A stretch of DNA of 35,066 nucleotides from an uncultured Mucilaginibacter sp. (GTDB taxonomy: Bacteria > Bacteroidota > Bacteroidia > Sphingobacteriales > Sphingobacteriaceae). The stretch spans positions 1 to 35,066 of the forward strand of contig CAIPPO010000045.1 of NCBI GenBank assembly GCA_903866915.1, read 5' to 3'. Numbering within the stretch: the first letter of the stretch is position 1; each line of letters begins with the position of its first letter. A program made the translations under genes and the position numbers. The notes under the pieces are model-generated. The model saw only the letters and a list, made by a program, of their open reading frames with translations, was not told the origin of the DNA and did no database searches. This document shows, piece after piece, positions 22,293 through 30,797 of this stretch.

Positions 22293-24167
22293 ATGAAAAA
22301 GATTTATTTGATTATTGCGGTGCTTGCTTTATCATCGGCGGTGTTTGCCCAGACTGAAAAGCCACAAAAGGCCATCTTTTATTCTATTTCGTTTCCAAAT
22401 GCGGTTCACCATGAGGCCGAGATCGTATTAACGATACCTGATGCACCAACTGGGGCTGTCAGATTGCGCATGAGTCGTTCGTCAGCCGGGCGATACGCCA
22501 CGCACGAATTCGGTAAAAACATTTACAATGTAAAAGCAAGTAATGTTGATGGCAGCGCCTTATCGATCAAACAATTAGAAGGCGACCTTTATGAAGTGGC
22601 AGAACATGGTGAAACGGTCAAAATTAGCTACACATTGTATGGCAATTGGACCGACGGAACCTATGCCGGAATCGACCCAAGTCATGCTCACCTGAATATG
22701 CCTGCAACCTTTTTGTGGGTAGTAGGCGAAGACAAACGCCCCCTGAAGTTTGAATTTAACGACCTGGACCAAAATGGCTGGAAAGTAGCCACACAATTAA
22801 AGCACGACGGCGATAATATTTATAGTGCCCCAAACCTTCAGTATATGATGGATAGTCCAACTGAGCTATCAGCCTATAAGGTCAATAGCTGGACCGTGTA
22901 CAATAACGGCAAACCTGAAAAAATAAATGTAACTATCCATTCTGACGATGACCAGGCAACGGTTGATGCCTTTGTTAAACAGGTACAACGCATGGTATTA
23001 GAGGAAAAAGCCGTGTTTGGAGAATTGCCTGCATACGACTATGGCGAATATACATTCCTGGATGATGTTTATCCAAGCAATTCTGGTGATGGTATGGAGC
23101 ACCGGAACTCCACCTGCATCGTGCACCCGGCTCAAAAAGTGGCAGGCAATGAATTGCGTCTGCTGAGTACTTATTCGCACGAATATTTTCATAGCTGGAA
23201 CGTAAAACGGATCAGGCCAAAATCGCTCGAACCTTTCAATTTCGAACACGCCAATATGAGCAGCGAACTATGGTTTGCCGAAGGCTTTACCCAATACTAT
23301 GGCGAACTGGCACTTGAACGTGCTGGTTTTCATGATCTTGATGATTATACCCATACACTTGCGGGTTTGGTTAACCAGATTTTAAATACACCCGGTGCAG
23401 CCAGATTCCCCGCCACCCAGATGAGCCGGTACGCGGTATTTGCCGATGCAGGCGTCTCTATCGACCCGAATAACCAGGCGAATATGTTTACCAGCTATTA
23501 CACTTATGGTGGTGCAATTGCGCTGGCACTCGATCTGCGTTTGCGAAGCGAATTTAATTTGACACTCGACGATTATATGCGCACCGTTTGGTTAAACCGG
23601 GGAAAGCCTTATAAGCCTTATACCATACCTGATCTGCAAAGCGACCTGGCCAAAGTGACTAACAATCCGAAATTTGCAGCCGACTTTTTTAACCGTTACA
23701 TCAACGGTATCGATAAAAACGACTATGCCGCATTATTAGCTAAAGCTGGCCTGTTGCTTCAAAAAGCAAAACCGGGCAAGGCATGGGCCGGTCCGCTAAG
23801 CTATATCCGCAATCGTGGTCGCTCAGGTGATGCACGGACGGCAGATAACGATGGGCTTGCAGTACAGGTGAGTATAGCGGGAACACCGATCTACAAAGCC
23901 GGGCTTGATGTGGGTGATATCATTATGAAAGCTGATGGCAGGGATATCAAAGACGTACAGTCGTTTAACGACCTGGTGGCGACTAAAAATATTGGCGACA
24001 AGATAGTAGTAAACTATAAGAACCGTACCGGCGAGCACCAAACTACCATAACACTTGAAGAAAACCCGGCTTTTGAAATTATCACCTTTGAAAAAGCAGG
24101 AAAAACGATAACAAACGAACAAACAGAATTCCGTAACAAATGGCTGTCAACCAAAGTCAAACAATAA
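22293..24167 (+). CDS. Exported M61 family metallopeptidase with PDZ domain
   Basis: 624 residues with a signal peptide (MKKIYLIIAVLALSSAVFA). The N-terminal beta domain spans about 25-190. The zinc site and family signature HEYFHSWNVKRIRP begin near residue 299, and the third ligand glutamate is in LWFAEGFTQYYGE near 328. A PDZ domain at about 525-600 (GLAVQVSIAGTPIYKAGLDV, DIIMKADGRD) probably binds substrate C-termini. M61 enzymes are glycyl/alanyl aminopeptidase-like. The gene ends TAATG, sharing one base with the start of the M28 peptidase, so the two are translated in tandem. Confidence 0.93.
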   Translation: MKKIYLIIAVLALSSAVFAQTEKPQKAIFYSISFPNAVHHEAEIVLTIPDAPTGAVRLRMSRSSAGRYATHEFGKNIYNVKASNVDGSALSIKQLEGDLYEVAEHGETVKISYTLYGNWTDGTYAGIDPSHAHLNMPATFLWVVGEDKRPLKFEFNDLDQNGWKVATQLKHDGDNIYSAPNLQYMMDSPTELSAYKVNSWTVYNNGKPEKINVTIHSDDDQATVDAFVKQVQRMVLEEKAVFGELPAYDYGEYTFLDDVYPSNSGDGMEHRNSTCIVHPAQKVAGNELRLLSTYSHEYFHSWNVKRIRPKSLEPFNFEHANMSSELWFAEGFTQYYGELALERAGFHDLDDYTHTLAGLVNQILNTPGAARFPATQMSRYAVFADAGVSIDPNNQANMFTSYYTYGGAIALALDLRLRSEFNLTLDDYMRTVWLNRGKPYKPYTIPDLQSDLAKVTNNPKFAADFFNRYINGIDKNDYAALLAKAGLLLQKAKPGKAWAGPLSYIRNRGRSGDARTADNDGLAVQVSIAGTPIYKAGLDVGDIIMKADGRDIKDVQSFNDLVATKNIGDKIVVNYKNRTGEHQTTITLEENPAFEIITFEKAGKTITNEQTEFRNKWLSTKVKQ

Positions 24168-25468
24168 TGAAAAAAGTACTGTCAATGATCGCTTTCATCG
24201 CGATCGTATCTTACAGCTATGCCCAGGATGTAAACAAACTGATCAACCAGGACGATGTGACCCGTATCATCAGTACGCTTGCCGCTGATGATATGCAGGG
24301 GCGCGCCACCTTTACACCGGGTATCGAAAAAGCTGCAAAGTTCATCGAGTCTGAATATAAACAGATCGGTTTGGTACCGATGAAAGGGAATGATGGCTAC
24401 AGGCAAAATTTCTCTATGATCAAAACCAGCCCGGTTAAGCTTGAAGTTAGTATAAACGGTTCGGCTTTACCGGCAGAGAATATTGCCGTTTCCGGCACCA
24501 CATCATTTACCTGGAACCAGCAAAATGATGTAGAAATAGTAAAAGTGACACCTGACAAAGATCTGCGGACGGTTTATATGACCGCACTGCGCAGTAATAA
24601 AAATACGCTGATGCTGATCGACCCTAAATTCAGTGACCTCTTCAAACGTTTGCGCAGCCGGACGGAAGGTGGCAGTGTTTCTTTTAAAGGTGCGCCGGCT
24701 GATAGCCATTCACTTGTTTTTGTACTCGGCGCATTTGATGATGTCAAATCTTTAGCCGTGAATGTTGAAGTAAAAAGCCAGGAATTGCCCTTATTTAATA
24801 TTGTCGGCGTTATCCCCGGTAAAACCAAGCCTGAAGAATTTGTTGTTTTTTCGGGACATTATGATCATTTGGGCATCCTGAAACCTGTTGGCAAAGACAG
24901 CATTGCTAACGGTGCCGATGATGATGCTTCCGGCACTACAGCAGTGATCACGCTTGCCAGGTATTTCAAACAATTAAATAACAATGCCCGCACACTTATT
25001 TTCGTAGCCTTTACTGCCGAAGAGATCGGTGAGCATGGTTCAACCTATTTTGCTAGAACTGTCGAACCGGATAAAGTTACCGCTATGTTCAATATAGAAA
25101 TGATTGGAAAACCATCCAAATGGGGACAAAATTCGGCCTTCATTACCGGTTTTGAACGCTCTGATTTTGGTAAAATATTGCAAAAGAATCTAACCGGGAC
25201 CTCCTTTAATTTCTATCCCGATCCGTATCCAGACCAGAACCTGTTTTACCGTAGTGATAATGCCTCACTGGCGCGCGTAGGTGTTCCGGCACATACCATT
25301 TCTACCGATCAGATCGATATCGATAAATTTTATCATACAGTAGGTGACGAAGTGAGTACATTGGATATGGCCAATATTACCTCAACCATCAGAGCTATTG
25401 CATTAAGTGCAAGGTCTATCGTGGATGGGACAGATACGCCGACAAGGGTACCGAAACTGGAAAGATAA
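24167..25468 (+). CDS. Exported M28 family aminopeptidase
   Basis: 433 residues from ATG 24167, where the signal peptide MKKVLSMIAFIAIVSYSYA begins. An in-frame ATG at 24140 lies inside the M61 gene and is rejected. The two-zinc site reads GHYDHLG (first His), NGADDDASG (bridging Asp), FTAEEIGEHG (general base plus ligand Glu), MFNIEMIGK and FYHTVGDE (last His). The IEMIG segment has Glu where most M28 enzymes have Asp (LDMVG), a variant I recall as frequent in Bacteroidota homologues. The enzyme should remove N-terminal residues outside the cytoplasm, following M61 in the same operon. Confidence 0.92.
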   Translation: MKKVLSMIAFIAIVSYSYAQDVNKLINQDDVTRIISTLAADDMQGRATFTPGIEKAAKFIESEYKQIGLVPMKGNDGYRQNFSMIKTSPVKLEVSINGSALPAENIAVSGTTSFTWNQQNDVEIVKVTPDKDLRTVYMTALRSNKNTLMLIDPKFSDLFKRLRSRTEGGSVSFKGAPADSHSLVFVLGAFDDVKSLAVNVEVKSQELPLFNIVGVIPGKTKPEEFVVFSGHYDHLGILKPVGKDSIANGADDDASGTTAVITLARYFKQLNNNARTLIFVAFTAEEIGEHGSTYFARTVEPDKVTAMFNIEMIGKPSKWGQNSAFITGFERSDFGKILQKNLTGTSFNFYPDPYPDQNLFYRSDNASLARVGVPAHTISTDQIDIDKFYHTVGDEVSTLDMANITSTIRAIALSARSIVDGTDTPTRVPKLER

Positions 25469-25475
25469 ATTTAGT

Positions 25476-25509
25476 ATTGTAGAGGCGCTAAATACTGCCT
25501 CTCTACAAT
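25476..25509. terminator. Hairpin terminator between convergent M28 and GNAT genes
   Basis: ATTGTAGAGGC (25476-25486) pairs with GCCTCTCTACAAT (25497-25509) with a two-base bulge, around CGCTAAATACT-like loop bases. It starts eight bases after the M28 stop and covers the GNAT stop codon, so it can serve both directions. Confidence 0.65.
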
Positions 25510-25997
25510 TCCTTCCGCATCACGTAATCATTCATCCAGTATTTGCCGATGGGGATATCCTCTTCATAGGCAATAGTAAAACCCATTTTTTCGTAAAAAC
25601 TTTTGGCTTTATTAAAGCGGTTTACATTGAGATCAAGGGTATACTTGCCGGCATCCAGCGTACGCTGCGCAACCTCGTTGATCAAAATTTTTCCATAACC
25701 TTTACCCTGCGTTTCGGGCAGGCAATACAATTTATGTAACTTGTAGATATCGGGATTTTCGTCACGCGGCGAATACCCGGCGAAAGCTACAGCCCACCCC
25801 TCTTCTTCCAGCAAAAGATAGGTCTGTGAATCGTTTTCGATCTGAGCCTTGATTTTTTCGAGCGAATAAATTTCTCCAAGCATAAACTCGATCTGCTCTT
25901 TTTCCAATATCGGCGAATAGGTCACCCACCAGGTTTTTTCGGCGATCCGGCAAATGGTTTCAGCGTCGTTAATGTCGGCTTTACGGATAGAATACAT
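25503..25997 (-). CDS. GNAT family N-acetyltransferase
   Basis: 164 residues from ATG 25997 (MYSIRKADINDAETICRIAE). The longer frame from TTG 26003 is rejected because the promoter element abuts the ATG. Acetyl-CoA binding motif A is visible as YCLPETQGKGYGKILINEV near residues 90-108, and motif B is in NVNRFNKAKSFYEKMGF near 128-144, typical of RimI-like enzymes. The acceptor is unknown. It is a single gene. Confidence 0.92.
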   Translation of the reverse strand: MYSIRKADINDAETICRIAEKTWWVTYSPILEKEQIEFMLGEIYSLEKIKAQIENDSQTYLLLEEEGWAVAFAGYSPRDENPDIYKLHKLYCLPETQGKGYGKILINEVAQRTLDAGKYTLDLNVNRFNKAKSFYEKMGFTIAYEEDIPIGKYWMNDYVMRKEL

Positions 25998-26000
25998 GCC

Positions 26001-26033
26001 CAAATATATCAGAACAGGATCAGAGACACAAAA
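26001..26033 (-). promoter_or_regulatory. Promoter of the GNAT gene
   Basis: On the reverse strand TTTTG, ending at 26029, is followed after 20 bases by TATATTTG (26008-26001). The ATG is three bases further on, so the mRNA is probably leaderless. Confidence 0.65.
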
Positions 26034-26049
26034 TTGGGTTTATAGCCGA

Positions 26050-27330
26050 TCAATATTTATACCGCTCTCCCCATATCTTTTTAAGTTTTTCTTTGGTCTC
26101 GTATTCTTTCGCATTATTACCCGGCTCGTAAATTTTGGTCCCCCTGATAACATCAGGCAAAAAATCCTGGTCGACAAAATTACCTTCAAAGCTATGGGCG
26201 TATTTATATTCCTTGCCATAGCCGATGTTCTTCATCAGTTTGGTGGGTGCATTGCGCAGGTGCAGCGGAACGGGGAGATCGCCCGTCCGGCGTACCAATT
26301 CCATGGCGGCACCGATTGCCGTCGTAGCCGAATTACTTTTGGCTGAGGTCGCCAGGTAAATCGCTGTCTGCGATAGGATCAACTGAGATTCGGGCATACC
26401 AATCACATTCACCGCATCAAAACACGACTGGGCTAGTAATAAGGCATTGGGGTTGGCATTTCCTATATCCTCCGAAGCGAGAATGAGCATACGCCGTGCA
26501 ATAAATAAAGGGTCCTCGCCACCCATGATCATCCGGGCCAGCCAATAAACTGCGCCGTTCGGATCGCTTCCCCGCATCGATTTGATGAAAGCTGAAATGA
26601 TATCATAGTGTTGTTCACCGGCCTTGTCGTACAAAGCCATGTTTTGTTGCACATGCTCCAATACGATCTCATTAGTAATTTCGATCAATGGTGTATCAAA
26701 AGCATTGATCAACAGTTCAAAAATATTCAGGAGTTTACGCGCATCACCGCCGGAAAGCCGGAGCAGCGCTTCGGATTCAACGATATTGATCTTTTTCTCT
26801 TTCAAAACCGGATCTTCCTGCATGGCCTTGTCGAGCAGACTCAATAGGTCTGCCTCATCGAGCGATTGCAGGATATATACCTGGCAGCGCGACAACAGTG
26901 CGGAGATCACCTCGAAAGAAGGATTCTCCGTTGTCGCACCGATAAGCGTTACGATACCGCGCTCAACTGCTCCGAGCAATGAATCTTGTTGCGATTTAGA
27001 GAATCGGTGTATTTCATCGATGAACAGGATCGGCAGGACTTCGCCTTGTTCCTTCAACAGGGAAGCTTTCTCGATCACTTCCCGCACATCTTTAACACCC
27101 GAATTGATCGCACTCAGTGAAAAAAAAGGCCTTGAAAGCGTTTGCGAAATAATATAGGCCAATGTGGTCTTGCCAACACCCGGCGGCCCCCAAAACAGCA
27201 TAGAAGGCAGCGAACCCGATTCGATGGCTTTGCGCAACACCGCACCTTTGCCCACCAAATGCTTTTGCCCCGCGTAATCGTCGAGGTTTTTTGGGCGCAT
27301 GCGTTCGGCTAATGGCGGGAGGTTATTCAT
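26050..27330 (-). CDS. rarA: Replication-associated recombination protein A, AAA+ ATPase
   Basis: 426 residues from ATG 27330 (MNNLPPLAERMRPKNLDDYAGQKHLVG). The TTG at 27360 adds a hydrophobic stretch foreign to the family. Walker A GPPGVGKTT is near residue 46, Walker B LFIDEIHRF near 98, and sensor ATTENPSFEV near 127. The C-terminal clamp-loader-like tetramerisation region includes MRGSDPNGAVYWLARMI. RarA (MgsA) works at stalled forks with the single-strand binding protein. It lies back-to-back with a DNA glycosylase gene, 63 bases away, both DNA-maintenance functions. Confidence 0.95.
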   Translation of the reverse strand: MNNLPPLAERMRPKNLDDYAGQKHLVGKGAVLRKAIESGSLPSMLFWGPPGVGKTTLAYIISQTLSRPFFSLSAINSGVKDVREVIEKASLLKEQGEVLPILFIDEIHRFSKSQQDSLLGAVERGIVTLIGATTENPSFEVISALLSRCQVYILQSLDEADLLSLLDKAMQEDPVLKEKKINIVESEALLRLSGGDARKLLNIFELLINAFDTPLIEITNEIVLEHVQQNMALYDKAGEQHYDIISAFIKSMRGSDPNGAVYWLARMIMGGEDPLFIARRMLILASEDIGNANPNALLLAQSCFDAVNVIGMPESQLILSQTAIYLATSAKSNSATTAIGAAMELVRRTGDLPVPLHLRNAPTKLMKNIGYGKEYKYAHSFEGNFVDQDFLPDVIRGTKIYEPGNNAKEYETKEKLKKIWGERYKY

Positions 27331-27393
27331 TAGCGTAAAAATCAGAAGAATAAACACCAAATCCTAAAAAGGTTAGTATTTTCGATCATATTT

Positions 27394-28041
27394 ATGAGCA
27401 TCAGCCGTTTCAACGACGCCAATTTCCATTCGCTTTGCGACAAACTGGCAGCAAGGGATGCCGACCTGAAAACGATCATCGGGGCGCATGGCTACCCCGC
27501 TTTCTGGTCGCGGAAAAATAGCTTTGAATCACTTGTCCATATTATATTGGAGCAACAGGTGTCGCTGGCCGCCGCCAATGCTGCATTGAACAAACTGAAA
27601 GCGCAGGTTCTTGAACTCAGCCCGGTGCTGATCCTCCTATTGACCGATGAGGAAATGCGGGCATGTTATGTCAGCAGGCAAAAAGCTGCTTATATCAGGA
27701 ATCTGGCTGAAGCACTCGCAAGGGGCGATATCAAACTCGAAGAATTTACAGAAAGCCCTGATGACGAGATCCGCAAGCAACTCATCAGCCTAAAAGGCAT
27801 TGGAAACTGGACGGTAGATGTTTACCTGATATCGGCACTACATCGCGCTGATATATTTCCAATTGGCGACCAGGCGGCAGTAAATGCCCTAAAAAGAATC
27901 AAAAACCTGCCACCTGAAACTACAAGAGATCAGTTGTTGCCTATCATTGAACTATGGTTTCCTTACCGAACTATGGCTGCAAAACTATTATGGCATTATT
28001 ATTTGAGTTCGCCAAAGCCTTTAGCCTCCAAAAGAACTTGA
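27394..28041 (+). CDS. DNA-3-methyladenine glycosylase, AlkA-like (HhH-GPD)
   Basis: 215 residues. The helix-hairpin-helix is LKGIGNWTVDVYLIS near residue 133, followed by FPIGDQAAVNAL with the catalytic aspartate near 161. FESLVHIILEQQVSLAAA near 48 is the usual glycosylase core. It removes alkylated bases such as 3-methyladenine from DNA. The N-terminal AlkA domain is lacking, as in most compact bacterial forms. The start is ATG 27394, divergent from rarA. The 243 bases after it (28042-28284) are very AT-rich with no gene, and probably carry the promoter of the ATP-grasp operon, though I see no exact TAnnTTTG element. Confidence 0.9.
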   Translation: MSISRFNDANFHSLCDKLAARDADLKTIIGAHGYPAFWSRKNSFESLVHIILEQQVSLAAANAALNKLKAQVLELSPVLILLLTDEEMRACYVSRQKAAYIRNLAEALARGDIKLEEFTESPDDEIRKQLISLKGIGNWTVDVYLISALHRADIFPIGDQAAVNALKRIKNLPPETTRDQLLPIIELWFPYRTMAAKLLWHYYLSSPKPLASKRT

Positions 28042-28284
28042 TTACAAAATTCGAAACGAGGAGTTCTGCCAGTTTTATTAAAATTCGATAGATTTAAATC
28101 GATAAAATTAAGTTTTGTTGTAATTTTTATATTATTTATAGGATTAATTATAAAATAATCATAGGTTTACGGACTGATTTATGAAAATTTATCAAAAATC
28201 ACTTGTTTTTTTCAATAAAGTGTTCATAAATTACGCCTCAAAGAAAAAATAACTGATTATTTATCGTCAATTAGCGCAAGAATT

Positions 28285-29730
28285 ATGCAGGAGTCAGCTT
28301 ATTTTAAAGAATATCATCCCATCAGTGGCGTTTGGGACGAGATGTATGGCGACGCAGGCATCCGTGCGCATTATACAAAAGTGATCGAGTACCTGTCGCG
28401 TGAATCGTCTGATGACCTGACGCGCAAAGAAGAGTTGGCCAAAAGACTGTTTATGAGTCAGGGTATAACCTTTACCGTTTACAGTAGTGGCGAAGGGATC
28501 GAGAAAATATTCCCCTTTGATATCATCCCCCGCATTATTACCGCCGATGAATGGAGCTTTGTCGAAAAAGGCATCAAACAAAGATTAAGAGCGCTGAACC
28601 TTTTTCTAAAGGACATTTATGATAACCAGTTTATCGTAAAAGATGGTATTGTACCTATTGACATCATCTACTCCTGCCCCCATTTCCTGCGTGAAATGTA
28701 CAAATTGCAGGTACCTTATAACATCTATGTACATATTGCCGGCATCGACCTGATCAGGGACCATGATGGCACTTTCTATGTGCTGGAGGATAATTTGCGT
28801 ACCCCATCGGGGGTAAGCTACATGCTCGAGAACCGCGAGATTACCAAACGACTGTTTCCCGACCTGTTACCGCAATGCGGGGTTCGAAGCGTAATGGAAT
28901 ACCCTTCGATTTTATACAAGAATTTGTTATCGCTTTCGCCACGGCAAATCAGCAACCCTAACATTGTATTGCTTAGTCCGGGTATTTATAATTCAGCCTA
29001 TTTTGAACACACTACATTGGCGCGCCTAATGGGCGTTGAGCTGGTGGAAGGGCGCGACCTGGTTGTAAAAGACCAGAAAGTGTATATGAAAACCACCGTT
29101 GGTTTGCAGCAGGTAGACGTAATTTATCGCCGTGTCGACGATGAATATCTTGATCCCTTAGTATTTAACCCATCGAGTATTTTAGGTGTAGCAGGCATTA
29201 TGGGCGCTTACAGAAAAGGCAATGTTGCGATTGTTAACGCTATTGGCAATGGCGTTGCCGATGATAAGGCCATTTATATTTATGTCCCTGAAATGATCAA
29301 ATATTACCTTGGCGAGGAACCCCTGCTGAAGAATGTGCCCACCTATCAGCTGGGTAACGAGGACGAACGTCAGTACGTTTTTGCCAACATCAACAAAATG
29401 GTGGTAAAAAAGACCAATGAGAGTGGCGGCTATGGCATGCTGATGGGTCATGCGGCTTCCGAAGAAGAGACTGAAAAATATAAAAAAGAGATATTAAAAG
29501 CACCGCGTAATTTTATTGCGCAACCTACCATCAGCCTTTCAGCAGCACCCTGCTACATCCAGGGCGCGCTGCATCCGCGAAGGATAGATCTGCGCCCTTA
29601 CGCCCTTTGTGGCCCTGACGGCATTGAAATTGTGCCGGGTGGATTGACAAGGGTTGCATTGAAAGAAGGCTCGCTTGTGGTTAACAGCTCGCAGGGTGGT
29701 GGCAGTAAGGATACGTGGGTGTTGGCGTAA
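28285..29730 (+). CDS. Circularly permuted type 2 ATP-grasp protein
   Basis: 481 residues. Family marks include YVLEDNLRTPSGVSYMLENR near 170-190 (the nucleotide/metal site region of the permuted ATP-grasp), DVIYRRVDDEYLDPLVF near 276, VKKTNESGGYGMLMG near 376 and SAAPCYIQGALHPRRIDLRPY near 420. ATP-grasp enzymes join a carboxylate to an amine through an acyl phosphate. This permuted group is always found with alpha-E and transglutaminase genes and is predicted to form an amide or peptide bond, with the substrate unknown. It is the first gene of the three-gene operon and starts at ATG 28285. Confidence 0.92.
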   Translation: MQESAYFKEYHPISGVWDEMYGDAGIRAHYTKVIEYLSRESSDDLTRKEELAKRLFMSQGITFTVYSSGEGIEKIFPFDIIPRIITADEWSFVEKGIKQRLRALNLFLKDIYDNQFIVKDGIVPIDIIYSCPHFLREMYKLQVPYNIYVHIAGIDLIRDHDGTFYVLEDNLRTPSGVSYMLENREITKRLFPDLLPQCGVRSVMEYPSILYKNLLSLSPRQISNPNIVLLSPGIYNSAYFEHTTLARLMGVELVEGRDLVVKDQKVYMKTTVGLQQVDVIYRRVDDEYLDPLVFNPSSILGVAGIMGAYRKGNVAIVNAIGNGVADDKAIYIYVPEMIKYYLGEEPLLKNVPTYQLGNEDERQYVFANINKMVVKKTNESGGYGMLMGHAASEEETEKYKKEILKAPRNFIAQPTISLSAAPCYIQGALHPRRIDLRPYALCGPDGIEIVPGGLTRVALKEGSLVVNSSQGGGSKDTWVLA

Positions 29731-29835
29731 TTGGGGCATTGGGCATTGGGTTGAATGATAGTAGTTTAAATAATAAAGTAATCTATGATGGAAAATCGAC
29801 ATTCAGAAATCGACATTCCGGATTCCGAAATTGAA
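29731..29835. repeat. Short microrepeats between the ATP-grasp and alpha-E genes
   Basis: GGGCATTGGGCATTGGG (29734-29750) repeats a seven-base unit. ATCGACATTC occurs twice (near 29795 and 29809), with CCGGATTCCGAAATTG after it. They lie inside the operon and would be transcribed; possible roles are spacing or mRNA structure. Confidence 0.5.
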
Positions 29836-29840
29836 AAAAC

Positions 29841-30773
29841 ATGTTAAGCCGGGTTGCATCAAGTTTATATTGGCTAAGTCGTTATGTTGAGCGTAGCGAT
29901 GGTATTTTGCGGATGCTGAAGATCAATTACGCTTCGTCGCAGGATACGGTGCAGGAGTTTACCTGGGAACCGATCATCCGCATCTTTGCCGGTCATGATG
30001 AGGAAACAGCCAAATTGGGTAACGACAGCCGGACGGTGATCCGGTATATGGTGACCGGTAAAAGCAACCCTAACTCTATACTTAACATCATCACTTTTGC
30101 CCGCGAAAATGCCCGTGGCGTACAGGAACACATTACCAAAGATCTTTGGCAATGTTTGAATGAATATTACCATACGGTAAAAGATAACCGCCTTGAAAAT
30201 GCCTTAAAAAAGGACGATCCGATAGGTGTTTTAGATGTGCTCATCAAACAGGTGATGCTATATTACGGCACCGTGGAAATAACTATGGAACGTGGTGAAG
30301 GCCGGAGTTTTATGAACATTGGCACTTACCTGGAGCGCGGCATCCAATCAGTTGACATCCTTGATGCAAAATTCGTATCGATAGATGATAATCCGGATCT
30401 GCTGCGTGATACCACCTATTGGAAACACCTGTTGCTTTCGCTTGGTGGGTACGAGATCTACCTGAAAACCTACCGAACCGGGTTCGAGGCCGAGAACGTA
30501 CTGGAGCAGGTGGTATTGAACAATGATTTCCCCCGATCGGTGATTTACTCGGTCAATCATATACAGCGTTATTTTGAACGTTTAAAAAGCGATAGTAACC
30601 TGGATAGTTCACGCGAGCTATCTTTCCTCATCGGCAGGTTGCAGAGCCATATTCGTTACAGTTCAGTTAAGACAATTGAAGACGAGGGTTTGCACACTTT
30701 CCTGACCCAAATACGAACTCAGTTATTTGGCATTGGTGATGCCCTCAATATTCACTATTTTGCGAATTCCTGA
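29841..30773 (+). CDS. Alpha-E domain protein
   Basis: 310 residues, the full length of the alpha-E family. It starts MLSRVASSLYWLSRYVERSD, the family hallmark. The rest is almost all helix, with conserved patterns such as ARENARGVQEHITKDLWQCLNEYY near 85-108 and the closing HTFLTQIRTQLFGIGD. It has no known catalytic motif and is thought to act with the ATP-grasp partner, perhaps as a scaffold or substrate carrier. It lies 110 bases after the ATP-grasp gene and 24 before the transglutaminase gene. Confidence 0.92.
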   Translation: MLSRVASSLYWLSRYVERSDGILRMLKINYASSQDTVQEFTWEPIIRIFAGHDEETAKLGNDSRTVIRYMVTGKSNPNSILNIITFARENARGVQEHITKDLWQCLNEYYHTVKDNRLENALKKDDPIGVLDVLIKQVMLYYGTVEITMERGEGRSFMNIGTYLERGIQSVDILDAKFVSIDDNPDLLRDTTYWKHLLLSLGGYEIYLKTYRTGFEAENVLEQVVLNNDFPRSVIYSVNHIQRYFERLKSDSNLDSSRELSFLIGRLQSHIRYSSVKTIEDEGLHTFLTQIRTQLFGIGDALNIHYFANS

Positions 30774-30797
30774 TAAACCAATTATTAGACTACCGAT

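Noticed and set aside
26050..27360. N-terminal hydrophobic extension of RarA (TTG at 27360)
   Set aside because: RarA is a cytosolic AAA+ protein that starts near MNNLPPLAERMRP; the extension is upstream sequence read open by chance.
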